Positions 11,541-22,930 of a stretch of 64,000 bases of DNA are shown here, piece after piece. Origin of the DNA: Isoetes taiwanensis (taxonomy: Eukaryota > Streptophyta > Lycopodiopsida > Isoetales > Isoetaceae). The position numbers were made by a program, and so were the translations under genes. Location of the stretch: positions 4,572,050 through 4,636,049 of the forward strand of contig JAJEKV010000030.1 in assembly GCA_021234155.1 (NCBI GenBank). The letters are read 5' to 3'. Numbering within the stretch: position 1 is the first letter of the stretch; every line of letters starts with the position of its first letter. Below the pieces are notes generated by a model. The model did not search any database, was not told where the DNA came from, and saw nothing but the letters and a program-made list of their open reading frames with translations.

Positions 11541-13620
11541 GTGTTATAACCAAATTTTGTTTGGCCTTTGAAATCCATCACGGGATGTTTACGTATATAT
11601 CTGCATTAAGAGACTGCATATTACATGCTAAAGTTTTTTGGATAATCCTGAGGGAGAGTAGCAGATATGTTATATTGGTTGAGGATCCTCACCAAAAGAG
11701 ACATAAAGGATAGGAAAGGGAAAAGGATTTTGTTGATCAGATGGGGGTGTATTATAGCAACCCAAGGATGTATTTTCACAGAAATGGCTTTAGCCACTTA
11801 AGATTACTTATTTATAAAGACGAACTAATGGAAGAAAAATAGAGTGATCCAAATTTCCTAGCTGAATGCTTTGTTACAATACAAGGCTTGGAGATTTGTG
11901 GGCGAGTACAAGATAGGAAACAAGAATAGCCACATTGGGGGCATGATGTAATGCAAGTGATGTATCAGCAGCTAAGCAAAATCCCCAATGAGCCTAATCT
12001 TCTATATGCATGATCAACAGAAAACAGGAAGGAATTGTGATGGTGATAAACTACTCGTTGATGTGATGATTATTTGTTGCTATTGCGTCATTTTGATCAG
12101 GCTTGATCACGTCACTCTCACACACAAAAGACTCCTGACGGTGAATACTCACATAGAAGTCAACACAAGTAATCTTATCGATACATTAGGAAAACGGCTT
12201 CAAAAATAAAGGCATGATCAACAATACTTGTTCATATTGTGGGGTCTTCGAGAATGATACCACTGTTACCAAATGTGTGGCAAGAGTTTTCGCACCATGG
12301 AGCTCATGTATGAATTTGATGTTACGGTCCAAGATATGGATTATTTGCTTGGGAATGAGCTGGTGAATGTACGTTTGAATGCATCTCTTTCTATAAGATT
12401 GCGAATTTTGTTCTACCTATTGCCTAAGCTTAAATGTGTCCTCAACAAGAAGCTTAGATATTGATAACCATCATGCAGGGCTGTGCTTTGGTGTGCTGGC
12501 ACCCCAACATACTACAAGTGTTTCTTTTTATATTCTATCCTTTCCGGGAAACTTGGATGCCTAGAGCATAGTAATATTTTCTGAAGATATATGCAATTGA
12601 GTGTGAGTTTTTCCTTCCTCGATTAAAATTTTCTATTATGCTAACTTGTTTTGATCATTGATTATCGAAATTTCACGCCGTAGGGCGGCGGTATGATGTT
12701 ATATGGGTCCATTGGTGTATTGGACATCCGATGATTGTGACTTCATTTCCTTTTTCAATCGTGCAAAGGTTTGTACTCATGATCTACACCAACTATAGCA
12801 TTTCAAGCTCCCTGAATTGGCTTTATATTTAACTTTGAGCGTCATTATTCGTTTAAGATAATCTTGCTGTTGTTTCTTTCCTTTTGTTCAAGCAAGCCGA
12901 AGAGAATAAGAGAGAGCAGGCTGCTGGAGTACTATTGAACATCTACTTGCTCCATTTGACTAAAATGAATGAATGTGGGAGATGAGTTGATGCAAATGGC
13001 AAGTCAGATACTTAGAATCAATGAGTATTGAATAGAGCCGGCCGTCTTCTACTTGTCGTATGGAACATATAAGTTGCACTGAACTTTTTCCGTGCCGAGG
13101 ATCATGCATTCCTTGCATCGTTCTGTTATAGTTAGCATGCAATACCCATTTTACAGAACAGAGATTCAAATTCAAAATAAGGTCACATTAGCAATGGGAC
13201 TATATGCAAATCGTCGTATAATTTATTCTGATGTATGCTTTTGGAAGCATGGCTCTATTGGCATATATGTAATTTGAAATATGTATCAAGCATTGGATAC
13301 CACAGACACTGCCCCCCCTGGAGCCATTACATGCAAAGGTATTCTTAAATATTAGATCCATTGGAGTTCATAATTCCGAAAGCAATAGACATCAGCTTCA
13401 TGAAATTTTCTTTAAAGATTCTGTAAGCCAACAAGGGGAATTGTTTCCTCGACAAATTTTTGATAACACAAACATCCAAGTGTTTTGACTTCCAGTTTTG
13501 TCTAAAACTCTAACGTGGATATTGTGAAAACATGACTTCACGGTTTGATTTAGGCCACTTCACCCTCGAGAAATTGGAGGGCAACCCTCCGTGCACATCA
13601 CCTTGTTTCTTTAATTTTCT
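11541..13620. other. Non-coding stretch, no gene recognised
   Basis: Only short, unrelated open frames on both strands. No domain or repeat recognised. Confidence 0.35.
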
Positions 13621-13623
13621 TTT

Positions 13624-13858
13624 GCACTCCTAGCATATCGCGCCGAGGTAATGGATTGGCTCCAGTGTGGTATGTGATGTGATGATGTCTAAGATAATGT
13701 GCAGTGAACTAGCAGATGTTAATATTATTCTTCCAATCAAAAGATTGAGCATGTTGTTATGGACATCTAATTAATGCTTTTGCATTAATGTATACTAAGC
13801 TATGAATTATATTGCAGAGGGGCATGTACTAGGCATCCCAACTTGGTTATTCGTAAAA
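13624..13858 (+). repeat. Dispersed repeat R1, copy 2
   Basis: Counterpart of 6525-6776 in the same orientation, about 7.1 kb away, with numerous substitutions and small indels. Beyond position 13,858 the sequence differs because copy 1 is interrupted there. Confidence 0.8.
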
Positions 13859-15315
13859 CATTTCTTCCTTAGTTATTTCTTGCACTACATGTTGGGAAAG
13901 ACGAATTGCAAAACATGTGCACTCCCTGGATCATCGTATGTAAGGCATGCCACTGTTAATGAGAAATTGCACCAAATGGAAGTATCAAATATGTCTATCA
14001 CAAGCCTACCACAACTGTGGCTGATATTGCTGGATCGATAGCAACACGTACATAACTTGAAAATTTATCAAACTTACAATCTTCTGGCATTTCCTCGAAA
14101 ACAAACACATTCCCCGAGGATTTTCATTATTTTATACAAGTAGATGAAACAATATTCAATAATTGTACCTGTTATTATGTTAGATATTCAAGCATAAGAA
14201 GTTGTTTATTATATATCCGACAAACAACTCGATCATAGAGATATGTGTGACCAATATGTTCTCATCACAAAGAAGAGAAAGTTTATAAAGTTATTTGATC
14301 CTTAGAAGCACTCTTGTAGCATGCCACAATCTGTTTCAATCTAAAGTCATCAAACAGGTGAAGCAACTTCATTGAAGGGATACTTGAAAGCTCATCTAGA
14401 ATATCTATATATTCTTCCTTCAATAACCCAAAATTTTGTCCACCAAGCTTGTAATGCTACCTATTACACAATTGTGTTACCAAAATATACTCCATGAAGC
14501 CATCGCAAACTATGATCATTCTTCTTTGATTCATCCAACACATTCCCTTTGCTGGATGACAAAATTAAAGCACCTCAATACTTTGCTTTTGGTTTATAAA
14601 TATATTAGAGAAAGAGGATTGTTGTGCATAGAGCATAATGCAAATGTGATTCCAAAGATTTGTTACTTCACAACCAGAAAGGTATTGTAGAGCACCTTCA
14701 AGACCATTCACACGAATCAACTGTCCATAGCCATTTAGATGTGGCACTCCATGCAATAAATAGGTATGTGTCTCCAAAATGTTACTCTTTGTCACCGTTA
14801 GTCCACAACTTTGACACTGCATCTAATAGATGTCGTCCTATCGATGATGCAATTACAACCCCATACCGATTCCAGCCATACAAATCCAAACATATCAGCA
14901 AAAAGGCAGATACTAAAGGCAACACCAAATCTAGTCTATAAATATCCAAACATATCAGCAGAAAGGCAAATACTAAAGGCAATGATTAAGCACAATGTGA
15001 CTTATTCCTATTTTATACTTGTTTGAGCAACATGTTAAGTGACTATTGCCTTCGTTACCCTCCCCTCCTCCCCCACCCCATATATGCATATAAGGTATAG
15101 GTCAAATGGTTGTTTTACCTGCCCGACAAAAAACGCCCGCTGAAAATTCCATGGACGAAATATTTGCAGTAAATTTATGAGAAGACAATTGTCCGATTAC
15201 ATATTCGATGAACTGCCCCTATGATCTCTTCAACTGATCCCATAATTCTGCCACTAAACGAAAACATGTATATAAAGACCTTAGAATTGCAAAAAAATCG
15301 TATTCATCATATTCG
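13859..15315. other. Non-coding stretch with a short tandem repeat
   Basis: At 14,882-14,985 a block of about 50 bases with AAACATATCAGCA and GGCA(G/A)ATACTAAAGGCA occurs twice in tandem. A minus-strand stretch around 14,600-14,300 looks weakly coding (for example LKEEYIDILDELSSIPSM) but contains stops and is not recognised. Confidence 0.4.
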
Positions 15316-15317
15316 AT

Positions 15318-15461
15318 TCAAGGGTAAAAAAGTGTGAGAGACGCAACAAGTCTATGAAATTGGGGGGAAATCTAAAAGGCTCAAAAGATGGAATCAAGTG
15401 GAAATATAGAGGTAAGCATTGCAGTTTCACACGTTCTATTCGTAGAGGTACTTGGTTCGGT
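15318..15461 (+). pseudogene. Merlin/IS1595-type transposase, 5' part
   Basis: The frame reads CERRNKSMKLGG, then GIKWKYRGKHCSFTRSIRRG and TWFG. Cys residues followed by S-I-R-x-G-T-W-F is the N-terminal zinc-ribbon region of ISXO2/IS1595-type transposases, known in eukaryotes as Merlin. The reading stops at a LINE insertion; the match resumes at 17,392 with SKLPFLQMLKL, exactly the text expected next. Confidence 0.7.
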
Positions 15462-17159
15462 GTTTGCAAAATTGCTTGCTGGGATGCTCGAGCAGCAGTT
15501 GACGGGGGTGGGCAGAGGCAGCAGAGATACGGGCCCTCACCCAGGCAGGATTCAGACCCCGACACTCAACCATTGACCACATCTTCACATTGCAAACTCT
15601 AGTTGAAGATAACAGGAACTGCCGTCAGGATCTATATTGTTGCTTCGTGGATTTTGCGAAGGCATTTGACACTGTGCCTCGGGAAAAACTATGGGCAAGA
15701 TTGTGACAGCTGGGGGTTCCTGTAGATTTGCAGAATGCAATGTACAGGCTATATGAAAGATGCTCGGGCCGGTTGCAGCCGACAAGCCAACTATTTGATA
15801 GTAGTATCGGGGTTCGTCAGGGATGCCCTCTCTCCCCAACATTGTTTGGGCTTTACACTGATCAATTGGAGAGTTGGCTTGCTGATAATGGGGGCAAAGG
15901 GGCTCACCTTCTCTACCAGATCATCAAGCAGTTAATATATGCTGATGATGTGGACCTCCTAGCTTACACACCAGCAGACATGCAATGACATCTCGATGCC
16001 CTAGACACATTTTGTCAAGCGACTGATATGCGCGTCAACTTGGCCAAGACTAAGGTGGTTTTCATATCATCTTCACGACAGTAGGATCCCTCCTTCGCTA
16101 TTCTGAGGGCGTAATGTGGAAGTAGCGTCCACATACAAATATTTGGGAGTGGAGTTTCCTTCTACTATGCACTGGGACATATCTATATGGCTACGAGTTA
16201 CGGCGGGCTGGATATGCAATGCAAAACAATAGTCATAGAGCGGAGTTGTATGATTGGACCCATCAGTCACACCTGTTCAAGGTCTTAGTGGAGCCTGTCC
16301 TTTTATATGGGGTTGAAGTATGGGGCCCAGTAGTATCCCTCGCTACTTAGAATGACTTGGAGCAGGTGCAGAAAGCCTTCTTAGTATGAGCACTAGGGGT
16401 GAAGTCCACAGTCTCATATCAAATTCTACTGTAGGAGATAGGATTCTTGCCTCTTCAGAGGGCGGCCCTTGATTGCCACATTGTTTATTTTCAGAAGGTG
16501 GTCAATATGGACGATGCTCGTCTCCCTAAACTAGCTTATATCATGGCAATGGAGCCATAGCGGCTCAAGGCCTGCTGGAGGGAAAAGAGAGCTCAATGGA
16601 TGGCTAGATGGAATGTGCAGGAGCACAGGTGCATACATATGCAAACAGAGGCAGATCGCCATAGCTTGAGGCAATATCTTGACGCTTGCTTCATCAGCAA
16701 GCTTTGGGATGCCAGTGCCCTTGAACACTACCAGTGCCACATAAATCCCACATTGGAACGAGGCCCACAATGCTACCTGCGCACCCACTTGCCCATGAAA
16801 AGACGCAGACTCATTGCCTCCATTCGCACAGGGGCACATCATCTTTGAATTGAGACAGGCAGATGGATTGGTGAGCCACGCCCGGACAGGCTCTGTCAAT
16901 GCTGCCAAATGGGAGTCATTGAGGATGAATCTCATACCCTTCAAAGTTGCCCAGCATATGATCAAATCCGGATGCGCTATGCTGAGTTGATCAGGTCTGG
17001 CCAGCCGCTACATGTGACATTGAGCATGGCATCCGTACGGGTGCTAGGATCATACCTTCAGGAGGTCATGGACATGCGAGATCAGCTATGTCCTCGTGCA
17101 CGCGCTTGACATGTACATACACATTTATTTCATGATGATGTATACTTGTACAGTTTGAC

Positions 17160-17290
17160 AGCATTCTTATTACTGCCACGGTTTTTCCCTCGAAAACCCT
17201 TTGGGCCGAGGGTTTTTTAACCTGGACAGTAATAAGTTTGCTGCGCTCCTTCTGGGTCCCATAGGCCGATTGGTCTCAGTGGACGATAAA
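17160..17290 (+). other. LINE 3' untranslated region with stem-loop
   Basis: CCCTCGAAAACCCTTTGGGCC and CGAGGGTTTTTT can pair as a small hairpin near the 3' end. The block recurs in diverged form at 4320-4430, supporting its role as the shared 3' end of a LINE family. Confidence 0.5.
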
Positions 17291-17294
17291 AAAC

Positions 17295-17390
17295 TATTCT
17301 TATTCTTATTCTTATTCTTATTCTTATTCTTATTCTTATTCTTATTCTTATTCTTATTCTTATTCTTATTCTTATTCTTATTCTTATTCT
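17295..17390 (+). repeat. (TATTCT)16 microsatellite tail
   Basis: Sixteen perfect copies of a six-base unit form the 3' terminus of the LINE. The long Leu/Phe- or Arg/Ile-repeat ORFs across it are artefacts of the repeat. Confidence 0.95.
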
Positions 17391-17391
17391 T

Positions 17392-18080
17392 TGGAAGCAA
17401 ATTGCCATTCCTCCAGATGTTAAAACTGATGTATTGCTGGAGCATGCAAAATATAGCTTTGAGTGAGTGTGACATTTGTACATGTCAGACAATGGTTAAC
17501 TAGTATAACTATTGCCATGATATATGTGCAATTGCTATTCAGAGAAATAGTGAGGTCATTGGTGGCTCTAGAAAGATTGTGGAAATAGATGATCGCAAGT
17601 TTGGTAAGCAAAAATGTAAATGAGGAAGAAGAATAGAGGGTCAGTGGGGCTTTGGAGGCATTGAGCGAGGATCTAACAAGTTGTTCATGGTGCCAGTAGA
17701 AGATCAGACGGACGATACATTGGTTTTTATTATATTCAAGAATGTAACACCTAGAAGTATTTTTTTAAGTGATTGCTGGAGAGAGGATGACTTAGAATGG
17801 ATAGAGCAGTTGGAGTTCTAGCATTGCACTGTGAATCACAGGCTGCATTTCAAGGATCTAGGACTGGAGTGGATATAAACATGATCGAAACAACTTGAGG
17901 TGCTATAAGAAAATCTCTTCCTCAATACGGCACCTGCAAAGCATTGTATGAGTCGTATTTCATGGAGTATATGTGGACGAAATACTTTGTTCATTAAAAA
18001 GATCAAGCATTCAATGTTTTTTATTCACATGTTACCCTGTATAACAAGGAGGTCTTGGATGCTCCTGAACATAAGCAAGA
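17392..18080 (+). pseudogene. Merlin/IS1595-type transposase, 3' part
   Basis: Resumes the transposase after the LINE: SKLPFLQMLKLMYCWSMQNI, then a helix-turn-helix-like region, VIGGSRKIVEIDDRKFGK (first catalytic Asp), GQWGFGGIERGSNKLFMVPV, and FLSDCWRE (second Asp), then HCTVNH.LHFKD and related text to about 18,060. In the family a third acidic residue follows in an NTIE-type motif; here that segment holds stop codons. Several stops and shifts show the copy is dead. Terminal repeats were not located. Confidence 0.75.
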
Positions 18081-18858
18081 TGAAAATGAATAAAAATAAT
18101 GTGTGTTCTCTCATCGCAAACCACTGATAGTGAGAAATTTTTGTTAATTACCCCATAAGATTCTTTTGGATATTTTTTATTTTTGTCTCTTAAGCGACGT
18201 CACTGTAGCACCGCCATAGTTTATTTGGCAGCAAGGAGACGATAGTACAGAGCAGGCAAGCATGATGCCTAAATAAACTCATTCTGCATTTCATTAGTAT
18301 TTGCTCTATTAGTCTTCCTGGTACTGCTCTTCATCGCCATTTGTTCAACCCTATTCTCAGATGTATATATTTCTCATCAAAGAATTCATTGTTTAGGTTT
18401 CTCAACCATTCATGATTTATATTTTTCAAGGATTCATGGCCGGAGAAAGAAGAGGCAAAGGAAGAAAATGCGAGGCGTCGTCATGGTAGATGGAAGCGTT
18501 TCAAGCTCCGAATCATAAACTTATTCAGATTGATATAGAGGGAACGGCTTCAACTCAAAAATCATAAGCAAAAAATGCAAAAATATGTGTGGTCAAAACT
18601 CTACAATCGCCCAACTTTTTCCTAAACCACGAACCTGAGGTCTAAAAAAAGCCCAAAGCCAAGAAAACTTCCAGATCTAAAGGAAATTTTGGATCAAAAC
18701 ATATAAAAACCTTTGTAGTATTAAGTTGCTTATTTGCTTGGCTGGATTCAGCCAGATTGGAGAAGAGGGAACAAAACAAATTAGCGAAGATCAACGACCT
18801 GATACCTCTATTATCTGCACCCAATCATGGCCCATAAGATTTATGGTTGAGGACTATT
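18081..18858. other. Non-coding stretch, no gene recognised
   Basis: May include the 3' flank of the Merlin element. No domain seen. Confidence 0.35.
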
Positions 18859-19066
18859 TAAGATGATTCTATCATTGTCCATGATCGCATGCTAAACCCC
18901 TATATGACCTCCAATCATGCGCACATGCAGTGCATCATAGCATAGGGAACATTGAAGATGATCCCGTCATTGTCAACTATCGCATGCCTACTTGTACATG
19001 ACCCCCCTGATCATTCACACATGCAGCGCATCATGGCCCTGAAGGTTTAAGCTTAGGGAACATCTA
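18859..19066 (+). repeat. Two-copy tandem repeat, about 100 bp unit
   Basis: Two diverged units share AAGATGAT, TCATTGTC, ATCGCATGC, a CACATGCAG segment, GCATCAT and TTAGGGAACAT or ATAGGGAACAT. Confidence 0.65.
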
Positions 19067-19778
19067 GGATGATAAAGTTTCATGGTGACAATGATCTAAT
19101 TCAAACATTCAAACCTCTGATGGAGCGTGATTTGGGCATTTTGGTCTTCAAGCAAAGCTTTATCTCCAAATTTATACAATTAAATCTTCAACACCGGCAC
19201 TGTCTAATACCTAACAACAAGCTAAAAAACTAACAAAAGGAACGGGTTGGACCAAAAAAGGGCCAGTTGGTACTCTCCATGTAAATCAATCTTTAAATCT
19301 GTTGTGTATTCCTCATTTATTAAAGCTGCAAACCATCCCCTCCTTACTTGGAGCTACAAGAGGTAAAGGAATTGGCATCCCATATGAAGGATTTGCAGCA
19401 TCTTAGCTCATCTCTATTCCTGCAAACTCATTCATGAATTGTAAGCTTGTTTAAGTAATACCATGTGGAATCCAACGTCCTGTAATATATGTTGCTACAA
19501 TTTCGAAGTGCAGATCAAGCAAACTGACCAAGCTCTGGAGTTATATTTAGGATTTACCCTTACTCTATTCTAAAAAAGAGAATCCTAAAGTAAGGGCTCT
19601 CGTTCCTTGCATGCCATAATCCATATTTTTTAAATGGGGCTAAACCATTGGTAAGTGCATAAAAAAATGATGAAAGGTATGCGCACTCTAGATGTATATA
19701 TTATACATCCACTCAAATACACCACGAAATCATTGCAAAACCATATTGAAAAGAGACAATGTGTCCCAAATTAAAAAG
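19067..19778. other. Non-coding stretch, no gene recognised
   Basis: A/T-rich, without usable open frames. Confidence 0.35.
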
Positions 19779-20830
19779 TTTTTTTTTTTTTTTTTTTTTT
19801 TTCTTCTTCTTGGAAGGACGACAAGCTCTATTTACCAACCAATAAAATGCAAAGACAAGATTACAACCCTAGCAGACAAACTGATCCAACTGAGCACAAC
19901 CACATGTCTATGTATAAGAATGAATCTAAAGCTAAGTATGCCAAATCGGTCTTTTATTCTCTTGATCAAGAGAAGCACAATGGTAAGCCATAATAATTTT
20001 ATTCTTCATCCACTGAAGAAGAATCTCATCTACAGTATCCATGACTTTAAAGATAAACAACCTTTTTCTCTTCCAGATCAACCATAAAAGCCAGCCACAT
20101 GCAAGATGAAAAGCTCATTTCCATAATTTGTGCCATGCATCAGGGTAGAGAGCAAGCAGAACTTCCTGGCTAGATCGAGACATGCGAAATAGGGTTAACA
20201 ATCAAGACCATGCCCAACGAAGCCGCTCACACAAGAAAAAACAATGCTCAATACTCTCAACCCTTTGCTTACATAAAGAATGGAGCTTTGAAATCCGATT
20301 ATCAATTTTATGGACGAACCTGTAGGCATCTATGGACCACATGCCACCATAAAACTGCCACTTTGGGATGAAGCAACCCATGTCCAAACACTTTTCTATT
20401 GTGGCTGAGGGATCTGAAGATGCCATCTATTAGATGGAGGCAAGATTTCAGAATGCAAAAGCAATTTATACACAGAAGAAACAAAGCGCCCTGGCTTGAT
20501 ACCCCAATGGCAACTTTATATAGCTACTTCAATTTGTGGGCCAAAATCCTGTGGCAACAATGCAGCAATACGAGTCCAAAATACTCTATCCCATCTGTAC
20601 AACAAGAATTTTGTTCTAAATGCTTCCCATGACATGAGATAACCAGACTCACACCAAGCTGCAATAGTGCTTATACCAGTTGATATCCATCGTCTTCCTA
20701 TTCTGCACCATCTTAATTAAAGGGGCCAGGGTTATTTGTAGGGCTGGTTCCCTTCATTATTAGATAGTTCGATAAGTTGTTGTGGTCGACTACCCACTTA
20801 GGTATATTTTTTCAAAATATTTGCACACTG
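19779..20830 (-). mobile_element. L1-like LINE remnant, 3' end
   Basis: On the minus strand a decayed reading gives the RT zinc-binding region (SLCKQRVESIEHCFFLCERL at about 20,280-20,215: Cys, then ES-x-x-H, then Cys, with Trp) followed by LLWLIWK-type and LQWMKNKIIMAYHCA-type text. The minus-strand 3' end is a poly(A) tract, visible as a T-run at 19,779-19,802. Upstream RT blocks were not resolved; the 5' limit is approximate. Confidence 0.7.
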
Positions 20831-21149
20831 TTGTGATGAAAGGTATGTCTATCTATCAGCTAACTTTTCCCTTCCAAATGAGTCTCTCATTATAATGCTA
20901 GGTTATTACACAAAAGTTCTTACATTATATGAAAACATTGCTTACAAGATGAAATATTTTAACTTCAAAGTGTAGTGCAATAACTTTCGACACGAGGACA
21001 ATCAACACAACCTCCAACACCTCCTTTATGGTGCTTTTAATAGATGTGATCACATTGTATTCATTTCCAGCGTCGTTGGTTATCTAACTTGCAATGTTAG
21101 CTTGCCATAAATGAATAAAATTAAGACATCATTTTATGGACTTGTATCT

Positions 21150-21260
21150 TAACATGTATAATTCTCAAGGGCAAGATTCTTTAAGCATATTCCACATTGA
21201 TGCTTGCTCCTAAATTCGCTACGTATTTCCGGAAGGAAAAAATAAGGAAAGAAAAAAATA
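21150..21260 (+). repeat. Dispersed repeat R3, copy 1
   Basis: ACATGTATAATTCTCA, AGCATATTC and CTACGTATTTCCGGAAGG followed by an A-rich tract recur in similar order at 22,820-22,930. Confidence 0.5.
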
Positions 21261-21333
21261 GGGCAAATTTAAATCAGAGAGGGCAGGCAGCAGACGGGAA
21301 AGGGCATTCCGCATCAGACCAAGCATGGAGCAT

Positions 21334-21760
21334 TCATAGAAGCGGTCGACCAGGTTTTAAGGGAAGATTCAGGCAGCTGACCATCATCCGGCCAGAATAG
21401 GGAGTGGATTCAGTAAACTCATTTTCTTGCTGTGAAATATGAAGGGGATCATTTGATAAAGAAACAATAGTCCAGTTTTTCCACTCTGCAGAACCAATCC
21501 GTCGATCTATTACATGGCATTTTAGCACTCTCTGAAGAGCCTTCAAATTGGCGGGTTGCAACAGATAAGCCTTGAACTCGGAATAAAATTGACGCTCAAA
21601 ATATTCATTCTCAAATGCAAAAATTGTCACATTTCTGTTAGAAAGTGTACCTTCTGACAAAGCCCAGCTGCTTCAATGAGCTCTAACATATCTATATAAT
21701 GCGATTCAAGCAATGCTGCTAGAACGGAACTTGATGCAGGAGCTGATAAACTGTCGGATT
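21334..21760 (-). pseudogene. Fasciclin-like (FAS1 domain) gene fragment
   Basis: The minus strand holds SSVLAALLESHYIDMLELIE (about 21,735-21,675), then after a frame change TLSNRNVTIFAFENEYFERQ and LQPANLKALQRVLKCHVI. This matches the start of a FAS1 domain in plant fasciclin-like arabinogalactan proteins of the FLA15-18 type, which normally have TIFAP.NEALER and LL.PGNLKSLQ..L..H. These are secreted cell-wall-associated adhesion proteins. The frame break and the absence of a clear second FAS1 domain indicate a fragment. The open frame ends at 21,334. Confidence 0.5.
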
Positions 21761-22819
21761 AAGAAGCAGAAACAAAATCTGAGAATGAGCACAGAAACAA
21801 TGCGGCCCAATTTGGAACTTTGGAACTATCATCGGATCATCAAGAATCTGAGCTCGAGCTTGCATGTTGAAGGGTAGAGAAGCTGCTCGGATGAGCAAAG
21901 CCATTTTGAAAAGTTTATTTTTCTAAGGAAAGAAATATCTCACGCAAGACACAGAATGAGCAGCTGGGATGATCGATTTGCCTAGAATAAATCGTCGAAA
22001 GCTCGCATTGCAAGAGCTAGAAACAGGGATCCATTTCCCTTTGCCTGATACACACTGAACACCGGGGGATGACAAAAGAATCCTTGGAACAGGAACAGTA
22101 GTCGGATGCAGGGGTTGACAAGTGTCTTGCGGATTCCAAAAGATTCTGCCTTTATTCGTAGAGATCTTGCCGTATAGTTTATTGTAATTTATTGGCACCC
22201 TTGGTTGAGAAGGCTGGTGGTCCTCGTGGTTGGTGCTCATGGTTCCTAAAGGGCCACCCAATCTATCAAACATTTTTCAGCTCATATACAAATGTCTCCA
22301 CCCTAGTCTACCAAGATAAATTAATGCAAGGTGATTGGGGGAAGAACCCAATTAGTAATACTAGTGTGTTGCATCGACGGTCGGGCGTGGCAATCTGGCA
22401 TGGAAGGCAGCCACGTTGCACCGGAGCCATTTTATCAGGTCTAATGGAATAAAACTTTGGCCCTCATCTTTTTGTTTAATAATTTGTTGAGTTCTACTCG
22501 ACTAGAATGAATGCCCCATTTCTTGCTTCAAATATCATGACTTTATTTTTTGAAATTTTGCATTCCAACAATCTTACACCCCATTATACTAAGCCATTTC
22601 CCATGCAATAACCTTTCCCATGTCCTATGTCGGTACATGTTCTACCCCTGTAATCCCTTCTGAAATGCTCTCCACATCCCATTTGTTTACTCTCTGTGTC
22701 AAACTTAGAGACGCAGTACGCCTAACCCCTCAGTCATTCTCAAACGACTTCGTTTTCTATCCGATTCCTTTATTAACTTAAGCACCTACCATATCCTTCC
22801 ATTGAAATTAATCGATCTC
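21761..22819. other. Upstream flank of the FAS1 fragment, uncertain
   Basis: A minus-strand 61-codon frame (21,904-21,722) could be a degraded N-terminal region, and a 116-codon frame (22,273-21,923) has no recognisable features. Confidence 0.3.
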
Positions 22820-22930
22820 ACTTTCTTAACATATATAATTCTTATCGGGAAGATGCCTTCGGCATATTCGGTTGATTCCCGCCACGTATTTCCGGGGGGA
22901 AAAAATAGGGGCTTAAAAAAAAAAAAGATG
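22820..22930 (+). repeat. Dispersed repeat R3, copy 2
   Basis: ACATATATAATTCTTA, GGCATATTCGG and CCACGTATTTCCGGGGGG followed by an A-run match copy 1 at 21,150-21,260. Confidence 0.5.

Larger units (their letters stand above)
15462..17391 (+). mobile_element. 5'-truncated non-LTR retrotransposon (LINE)
   Basis: Begins inside the reverse transcriptase domain (FAKLLAGMLEQQLTG near 15,465). It continues through FVDFAKAFDTVP (15,640), GVRQGCPLSPTLFGLY (15,810) and the catalytic YADD box (15,940), then KTKVVFISSS. The C-terminal part (to 17,107) has a Cys/His cluster (CQCC, then H.LQSCP) typical of LINE tails. Stops and frameshifts interrupt it. The 3' untranslated region ends in a (TATTCT)n tail, not poly(A), unlike L1-type elements. 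The clade cannot be set from the sequence alone. Confidence 0.85.

Noticed and set aside
17170-17503. Long ORFs of Leu/Phe or Arg/Ile repeats on both strands
   Set aside because: They are translations of the (TATTCT)16 microsatellite; a six-base repeat leaves every frame open.
19692-20087. 131-codon plus-strand ORF across a T-run
   Set aside because: It is antisense to an L1-like remnant and begins with a poly-Phe run from its poly(A) tract.
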